A stretch of 19,028 nt of DNA from JALZAA01 sp036005605 (GTDB lineage: Bacteria > Actinomycetota > Acidimicrobiia > IMCC26256 > JACDBD01), in the NCBI GenBank assembly GCA_036005605.1, contig DASYQJ010000062.1:1-19028 (forward strand), given 5' to 3'. The notes under the pieces are model-generated. The model did not search any database. It saw nothing but the letters and a program-made list of their open reading frames with translations, and was not told the DNA's origin. Shown here piece after piece: positions 14,825-19,028 of this stretch; the stretch's first letter is position 1, and each line of letters opens with the position of its first letter. Position numbers and translations under genes: made by a program.

Positions 14825-15711
14825 GAGGCCATGGCCGAGGCGGACGCGCGCTGCTGCTTCGTCCACTTTCGCTTCCAACGCCAGCGTCGCAGCGCCGCCC
14901 GGCTGAGGCGGGACTGCAACGACGCGAACGGCGAGAGCGGCGTTTCGAGCATCGCTGCGTCGTACCAGGGGCGCCAGTGCGTCCCAGCCCCGAACTGGAG
15001 TCGGCGACCGAGCAGCACGCGGTGGCCGACGGCGACACGCGTCTCGTCGGTCTCGTTGCGTACCGACGCGTGGAGGAGATCGCCGTTGAAGATCATCACA
15101 TCGCCGGGCGCCAGCGACGGCGTGATCGACCGTCCCGGGCACGCCTCCGAACCCTCGAACACCGAGATGGAGTTGCCTTCGCAGACCGGACCGACCGCGC
15201 TCCAGATCGAGAGGCTGTCGCGAGGCAGGGTGACGTCGATGTCGCGGTGTCGTTGCGTCGGGAGGAGATGCCCGAACAGATGACCCGTCTGCAAGATCTC
15301 CGGGCGGTTCTCGACCAGCCGATAGGGCACGGTGGCGCGAATCCACGTGCGACGACAGACGAAGTAGTGCGGGTGCGGCGCCGAGGTGGTCGCCCCCACG
15401 AACGAGCGCACGATCGGCTCCGCGAGCTCCACCGACCGGGCATGGAGGCGTGGGATCAGCTCGGCGACCTGTGCGGCCTCGAGCACGTCGTGCATCCGCT
15501 CGAGGCCCTCGGAGCGCAGCGTTTGCGCCGCGCTCGCCGATGTCATCGCCTCGATCTCGTCGAGATACAGGTCTGCGATCGGTGTGAGGTACCCGAGCTC
15601 GGACAGCGCGCCTTCGAGGAGGACCGGTGTACCGGCTCGGGCCGCCCCCATGGCGTGCTCGGTCGGGATCACTCTGCGTGAGCCGTCGAAGTCAACGGCG
15701 AAGGCACGCAC
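14821..15711 (-). CDS. Fe(II)/2-oxoglutarate dioxygenase-like (PhyH-type) protein
   Basis: A 296-residue protein whose C-terminal half looks like the phytanoyl-CoA dioxygenase superfamily. HRD (155-157) gives the HxD iron motif. The distal histidine is H214 in GDVMIFNGDLLHASVRN, and R225 is well placed to bind 2-oxoglutarate. Such enzymes hydroxylate or otherwise oxidise small molecules, lipids or sugars. The N-terminal part is helical and unassigned, and the C-terminal tail is very basic (RWRWKRKWTK). The GTG start lies six bases after the acyltransferase stop, with GGAG upstream. The stop overlaps the glycosyltransferase start. The motif evidence is good, but the overall family call is from pattern alone. 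Confidence 0.72.
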   Translation of the reverse strand: MRAFAVDFDGSRRVIPTEHAMGAARAGTPVLLEGALSELGYLTPIADLYLDEIEAMTSASAAQTLRSEGLERMHDVLEAAQVAELIPRLHARSVELAEPIVRSFVGATTSAPHPHYFVCRRTWIRATVPYRLVENRPEILQTGHLFGHLLPTQRHRDIDVTLPRDSLSIWSAVGPVCEGNSISVFEGSEACPGRSITPSLAPGDVMIFNGDLLHASVRNETDETRVAVGHRVLLGRRLQFGAGTHWRPWYDAAMLETPLSPFASLQSRLSRAALRRWRWKRKWTKQQRASASAMAS

Positions 15712-15717
15712 CGCCGG

Positions 15718-16455
15718 TCACTCCGAGCCGCGGTCGCACGCGCGGGCGGGAACGCCGCGGACGAACGACTTCGCTTCCACATCGCGCGTGACGACCGCGC
15801 CCGCCGCGACGGTGGAGTCGTCGCCGAGGCGAACACCGGGGATGATGGTCGCGCCCACGCCGACCGACACCCGGTCGCCGATGGCGGGTCCGCGGACCCG
15901 ATCGGCCGCGAACGGGAGGACACCGAGCGCGTTGTCACTCGCCATGGCGGTGTGGAGGCTGATAAAGCAGTCCACTCCCACGCGAGTCCCGCTCGCCAGA
16001 TGCGCGTGGTCGTAGACACGGCTCCGGTCGCCCACCTCGCAGTCGGGGTGCACCGACACGTAGCGCCCGACGATGCAGCGCGTTCCGATCGTGCAGCCCT
16101 CCCGGATCCCGGCGTGGTCCCCGACGAGCGAGTCGCGACCGATGGTGACGCCTTCGTAGATCACGGCGTAGGCGCCGACCGAACAGCCCCGCCCGAGCCG
16201 CACCGCGCCGCCCTCGGCCGGCACCCGGCTCAGCGCCGCGCTCCGGGTGGGCGCCTTCCCGAGCACAGCGCCCGGGTATACCTCGCCTCCGGCGCCGACC
16301 GTCACATCGCCCGAGATCACGACATGGGGGTGGAGACGGACGCCGTCCTCGAGCGTGACGTCGGGTCCGACGACGCAATACGGGCCGATGACGACGTGCT
16401 GACCGATCTGGGCCGTCTCGACCACGGCCGACTCGTGTGTGCCGGCGATCGTCAC
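15718..16455 (-). CDS. Left-handed beta-helix acyltransferase (hexapeptide repeat)
   Basis: A 245-residue protein made of hexapeptide repeats with the I/V-G-x-x pattern (IGQHVVIGPYCVVGPDVTLE, then many more). It ends with GATIIPGVRLGDDSTVAAGA and VRGVPAR, the tail of sugar O- or N-acyltransferases such as those used in polysaccharide synthesis. H152 in YDHAHLASG is a possible catalytic histidine. I start it at GTG 16455 because the 37 codons from the alternative ATG 16566 use rare A/T-ending codons and do not match the fold, although that ATG has an AGGGGG upstream. It is the first of three tightly spaced genes, followed by the dioxygenase-like protein and the glycosyltransferase. The fold is certain; the substrate is not. 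Confidence 0.9.
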   Translation of the reverse strand: MTIAGTHESAVVETAQIGQHVVIGPYCVVGPDVTLEDGVRLHPHVVISGDVTVGAGGEVYPGAVLGKAPTRSAALSRVPAEGGAVRLGRGCSVGAYAVIYEGVTIGRDSLVGDHAGIREGCTIGTRCIVGRYVSVHPDCEVGDRSRVYDHAHLASGTRVGVDCFISLHTAMASDNALGVLPFAADRVRGPAIGDRVSVGVGATIIPGVRLGDDSTVAAGAVVTRDVEAKSFVRGVPARACDRGSE

Positions 16456-16585
16456 CTCGAGGCCCCCAGTCCCACCCACAGGCCGGCAGTCTGTCGCACA
16501 GTCGAATGCGGTTCCAGGTAACGCCCAGGCGTTGCGACCAATCGACTCGAGGGTCCCCGAGTGCATGACCAGCACCCCCTAGCCT

Positions 16586-17011
16586 GTGGATATCCCAGTG
16601 CTTCTCGCTGTCTCTCGACGCGCGCGCACGCTTGCGCCTTCACGCCGCTTCCTGGCGGCGGTGGTCGTCGCGGCGGCACTCCTCGCGGCCGGCTGCTTCC
16701 CTGCCGGCTCGTCCGGGGGGTCGCTGAGTGGCCATCACAACGATCCGTTCCTCACCTGCGTGCGCCAGCACGAGTCGGGCGGCAACTACCAAGCCGTCTC
16801 ACCCGACGGCCAATACCGCGGCGCCTACCAGTTCCTGCAGGGCACGTGGGATGCCACCGCGAAGCACATCGGCGCCAACGATCTCGTCGGCGTCGACCCA
16901 CGCACGGCCAGCCCGACCTTGCAGGACGACATGGCTTGGGCCCTCTACCAGTGGCAGGGCGCGGGACCGTGGGGCGATTCCGGCTGCTGCGCGGGGGCGA
17001 AAGGCGCCTAG
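16586..17011 (+). CDS. Rpf/transglycosylase-like lipoprotein
   Basis: A 141-residue exported protein. A basic N-terminus and hydrophobic helix lead to a lipobox LLAAGC with Cys37, so it should be lipid-anchored after export. The rest is a small lysozyme-fold domain: CVRQHESGGNYQAVSPDGQY (about 58-77) carries the likely catalytic Glu63. GAYQFLQGTWDATA (79-92) and DDMAWALYQWQGAGPWGDSG (114-133) follow, matching resuscitation-promoting-factor-like peptidoglycan cleavage domains. Cys pairs (58, 134/135) may form disulphides. GTG codons at 16586 and 16598 are possible starts; neither has a clear ribosome-binding site. It is divergent from the acyltransferase cluster and probably acts in the cell wall. 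Confidence 0.9.
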   Translation: MDIPVLLAVSRRARTLAPSRRFLAAVVVAAALLAAGCFPAGSSGGSLSGHHNDPFLTCVRQHESGGNYQAVSPDGQYRGAYQFLQGTWDATAKHIGANDLVGVDPRTASPTLQDDMAWALYQWQGAGPWGDSGCCAGAKGA

Positions 17012-17175
17012 CGCTTTCTCAGACGGCGGCCAGCTCGGCGTCAAAGCCCGGACTTGCTCAAGTGAGGGGCGGCTCGCGCCGTTAAGAGAGGTGCGGCACC
17101 TGACCGGTGTCGCGGCGGTGTCGAGATCACCCTTTCGCCGTCACCAAGACTCAGGGACCTTGGGGAGGGACCACT

Positions 17176-17337
17176 ATGAGGAAGTTGTTTGCAGCCACGG
17201 CCATCGGGCTGTTGTCGCTCGCGATCTGGGCGTTGCCGGCGTCGGCGGCGCCGACAAGGGATGTACCGCCGAGGGTTGCCGTGGAGAACGCGTGTACTCG
17301 CATCAACGCCAGCGCGCCGTTCTGTCTCACTAGGTAG
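17176..17337 (+). CDS. Tiny secreted peptide (53-residue precursor)
   Basis: ATG 17176 follows GGGGAGGGA, one of the best ribosome-binding sites in the window. Residues 1-24 form a textbook signal peptide (MRKLFAATAIGLLSLAIWAL, then PASA) with cleavage expected after Ala24 or 25. The mature peptide would be about 29 residues, with two cysteines that could form one disulphide, NACTRINASAPFC. I recognise no family. The gene lies alone between the Rpf-like lipoprotein and the convergent NTF2-like gene, with about 165 bp upstream in which I see no other gene. A small exported structural, signalling or antimicrobial peptide is possible; none of these roles is shown. Confidence 0.65.
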   Translation: MRKLFAATAIGLLSLAIWALPASAAPTRDVPPRVAVENACTRINASAPFCLTR

Positions 17338-17357
17338 GGGCAGGCCGCGCTCGGCGC

Positions 17358-17762
17358 TCAGCGACCGTCGAAGAAGCGGTCGTGCTGCTCGGGATCGGTG
17401 GGCAGGTCCCACAGGTTCGTGATCTTCCCCGCCGGGTCGATCGTCAGGACGTGCGCCTCTTCGATATCCAGCGTGGCGCCGTCGGTGCGGTTCGCCGTCT
17501 CTCGCAGCGAGACGACGGCGTGTTCGTCGTCGGCGAAGATGCTGTGGATGTGGAGCTTCTGCGATCCGCCGGTGAGCTCGAGGTTCTTGATGAGCGCCGT
17601 CTCGATGGCCTCCCGGCCCTTGTGGTCACCGCTGTTGGGTCCCTCGCCGCCGAAGTGGAACACCGCGTCGACGGCGAGATCGGCGAGCGCGCCGTTCAGG
17701 TCCGCCTTTTCGAAGGCTGCGTAGGCGGCGCGGACACGCGCCACGTTCGGATGCTCTGCCAT
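17358..17762 (-). CDS. NTF2/SnoaL-like fold protein
   Basis: A 134-residue protein of the SnoaL/ketosteroid-isomerase-like superfamily. It starts with the typical helix VARVRAAYAAFEKADLNGAL, then VDAVFHFGG, GREAIETALIKNLELTGG, strands HIHSIFADDEHAVVSLRETA and EEAHVLTIDPAGKITNLWDL, and ends DPEQHDRFF. Members are small cone-shaped cytoplasmic proteins, some of them isomerases, cyclases or hydrolases, many of unknown function. ATG 17762 follows GGGAGG. It converges with the secreted-peptide gene, 20 bp apart. The fold is confident; activity cannot be inferred. Confidence 0.9.
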   Translation of the reverse strand: MAEHPNVARVRAAYAAFEKADLNGALADLAVDAVFHFGGEGPNSGDHKGREAIETALIKNLELTGGSQKLHIHSIFADDEHAVVSLRETANRTDGATLDIEEAHVLTIDPAGKITNLWDLPTDPEQHDRFFDGR

Positions 17763-17941
17763 CCTGCCTCCCTACCTTCCGCGACTCCGGACGAGCCCCA
17801 GCGGGCTCATCGTAGGTGAAGGCGGCGTCGACTTCACCGGGACGGATCGACTGCACGTCGAAGTACGCCCCCGCCTGCAACAATCTCTTCATGCGTTCGG
17901 GCCGTAGTTCATATGGCTCGCAAAACAGCGAAAGGACAGGC

Positions 17942-18544
17942 ATGCACCACGGAACAGCAACCGCCGGCACGGGGGTGGCGCGCCGTTCCCGAATCCTGGC
18001 CCGGAAGCCCCGCCTCTACGGGCTCGTCGCCTTGGGCGCCGCCGCTGTCATCGCGCTCGCGGCGTGCGGGGGCTCGAGCGAGTCGTCGAACAAGAAGACG
18101 ACGACGTCGACCACCAAGAAGTCGACCGCGACGACGGCCAAGGGCGGATCGGCGACGGCGGTCGTCAAGACCGCCAGCACCTCGCTCGGCACGATCGTGG
18201 TCACGAGTGCCGGGAAGACCGTCTACACGCTGACGAGTGGCGGGCAACAGGTTCCGTGCTCGGGCGCCTGCCTGCAGGTCTGGCCGGCCGTGACGCTGCC
18301 CGCAGGAACGACGAAGGCGACGGGTACCGGCGTGAAGAACGTGGGCACGGCCGCCGGTGGACAGGTCACCGTCAATGGCGCCCCCGTTTACACCTTCTCC
18401 GGTGACGCCTCGGCGGGCACCACCAACGGCGAGGGCATCAACAGCTTCGGCGGCACCTGGAACGTGGTGAAGGCGAGCGGCGGCAGCAGCGGCGGCGGCG
18501 GCTCGACGTCGACGACAACGAAGAGCAGCGGCTCCGGGTACTGA
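17942..18544 (+). CDS. COG4315-type lipoprotein with secreted repeats
   Basis: A 200-residue exported lipoprotein. ATG 17942 follows AAAGGACAGG. A basic N-terminus and a hydrophobic helix lead to lipobox ALAAC with Cys42. A Thr/Lys/Ser-rich linker (about 44-68) spans the wall. Two repeats follow: GTIVVTSAGKTVYTLTSGG with CSGACLQVWPAV (83-117), and GQVTVNGAPVYTFSGDASAG through GTWNVV (140-176). The second repeat keeps the YxFxxD signature (Y150, F152, D155); the first lacks the Asp. C106 and C110 could form a disulphide. A Gly/Ser/Thr-rich tail ends the protein. The family is common in actinobacteria and of unknown function. It converges on the TatA-like gene with six bases between stops. Confidence 0.92.
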   Translation: MHHGTATAGTGVARRSRILARKPRLYGLVALGAAAVIALAACGGSSESSNKKTTTSTTKKSTATTAKGGSATAVVKTASTSLGTIVVTSAGKTVYTLTSGGQQVPCSGACLQVWPAVTLPAGTTKATGTGVKNVGTAAGGQVTVNGAPVYTFSGDASAGTTNGEGINSFGGTWNVVKASGGSSGGGGSTSTTTKSSGSGY

Positions 18545-18550
18545 CGCTCG

Positions 18551-18811
18551 CTAGTCGCGACCTTCCGGGAGCGGGGGCTTCCCGCCGGTATAGGCCGGTG
18601 GGAGCTCTCCGCCCGATGGCTTCGGCTCCTCGTCCTCCTCATGGCCGAGGAAGCCTCTGACCTCGTTGTCGAACGAGTCGCGGAACTTCCGGAACTCGGC
18701 GAGCCCGCGACCCAGTTGACGGCCCGTCTCCGGGAACTTGGACGGCCCGAAGACGAGCAGCGCCACCAGGAGCACGATCAAGAGGTGCCAGGGGGCCAGT
18801 AGGCCTTCCAC
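18551..18811 (-). CDS. tatA: Sec-independent translocase protein TatA/TatB
   Basis: An 86-residue protein with one N-terminal membrane helix (LLAPWHLLIVLLVALLVFG, 4-22), the FGP hinge, then the amphipathic helix KFPETGRQLGRGLAEFRKFR (25-44) and an acidic, Pro-rich tail. This is the layout of TatA/TatB, the pore-forming and receptor subunits of the twin-arginine pathway that exports folded proteins. The Pro after FG also fits TatB, so the subtype is not settled. I start it at GTG 18811, just before the membrane helix. In-frame GTGs at 18829 and 18841 are alternatives, and none has a Shine-Dalgarno sequence. tatC is not in the window. Confidence 0.88.
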   Translation of the reverse strand: MEGLLAPWHLLIVLLVALLVFGPSKFPETGRQLGRGLAEFRKFRDSFDNEVRGFLGHEEDEEPKPSGGELPPAYTGGKPPLPEGRD

Positions 18812-18886
18812 GCGCGCGAGCGTACGCACGCGACGACACACCCGTGGAGTCGCGGCCTCGCGGCTACCGGCGGGCGTCGCCTCAGC

Positions 18887-19028
18887 TCAACGCGGCGTGC
18901 CGCAGCACTGCATCGAGCGGAGCGTCGCGGCCAGCGGCGAGTTCGCGAGGTCGGCCGGAGGCTCGGCCGCCTGCGCCGTGACGCCGGTGGCGAACTGCGT
19001 GTCCATGCCGTCGCGGAACTGCTGGGCG
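18887..19028 (-). CDS. C-terminal end of an unidentified gene, cut by the window edge
   Basis: A minus-strand frame enters from the right edge and runs 46 codons to a TGA at 18887-18889. Codons are strongly G/C-ending, as in genuine genes here. The residues visible include FRDGMDTQFATGVTAQAAEP, ANSPLAATLRSM and a terminal QCCGTPR with a Cys pair. This is too little to assign a family. It lies upstream of the TatA-like gene on the same strand, 75 bp apart, and could share its operon. Confidence 0.55.
   Translation of the reverse strand, partial: AQQFRDGMDTQFATGVTAQAAEPPADLANSPLAATLRSMQCCGTPR

Noticed and set aside
13061..15283. Plus-strand open frame of 740 codons, the longest in the window
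   Set aside because: It crosses the P450 gene in another frame and is antisense to the glycosyltransferase and dioxygenase-like genes; its sequence is Arg-rich and featureless.
14825..15346. Upstream extension of the glycosyltransferase frame to an ATG at 15346
   Set aside because: This part overlaps the dioxygenase-like gene in another frame and reads as Arg/Pro-rich shadow; the GTG at 14824 with a GTGA overlap is the better start.
18100..18200. Thr/Lys-coding repetitive DNA that could be mistaken for a tandem repeat locus
   Set aside because: It encodes the low-complexity linker of the COG4315 lipoprotein; the units are irregular and explained by the protein.

Overview
The window is high-GC DNA (roughly two thirds G+C, with strongly G/C-ending codons). 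The gene types point to an actinobacterium: an inositol-phosphate synthase, a group-2 sigma factor, an Rpf/lysozyme-fold secreted lipoprotein, a COG4315-type lipoprotein, a bacterial P450 and a TatA-type protein. A deep lineage such as Acidimicrobiia or Thermoleophilia is my guess; nothing in the window fixes it. No rRNA, tRNA, CRISPR array, transposase or insertion sequence was seen.

Layout. (1) About 140-6210, all on the minus strand. In transcription order: small membrane ORFs, a sigma-70 factor, an MreB-like actin homologue, a ferritin-like protein, a two-helix membrane protein, a signal-peptide-bearing bactofilin-like membrane protein, a PEBP (YbhB/YbcL) protein and inositol-3-phosphate synthase. 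Several junctions are four-base stop/start overlaps or short gaps, so this may be one or a few long operons for stress and envelope physiology. (2) 6514-9240, short genes in both directions: a STAS protein lacking the phosphorylatable serine, a 64-residue conserved-looking protein, two orphan proteins, a duplicated dimeric alpha-beta barrel protein, a small basic protein and a CspA-type cold-shock protein with a long leader. (3) 9621-13883, plus strand, a tightly packed four-gene operon: HpnA-like epimerase, class III aminotransferase, an all-helical protein of unknown function and a cytochrome P450. (4) 13880-16455, minus strand: a left-handed beta-helix acyltransferase, an Fe(II)/2-oxoglutarate dioxygenase-like protein and a family 2 glycosyltransferase. 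Regions 3 and 4 converge so tightly that the two last genes share a CTAG stop. (5) 16586-19028, exported and envelope genes: an Rpf-like lipoprotein, a tiny secreted peptide, an NTF2/SnoaL-like protein, a COG4315 lipoprotein, a TatA-like protein and the C-terminal end of an unidentified gene at the right edge.

The likeliest undescribed biology lies in regions 3 and 4. Region 3 pairs hopanoid-cluster-like enzymes (HpnA-like, HpnO-like) with a P450 and an unknown helical protein, but no cyclase is present here; the hopanoid link is inference. Region 4 looks like a small glycan or small-molecule tailoring cassette. A second point of interest is about 5880-6208: a membrane-protein reading frame with no standard start codon overlaps a small ORF that has a good ribosome-binding site. 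This suggests a frameshifted or unusually started gene just upstream of the sigma factor.
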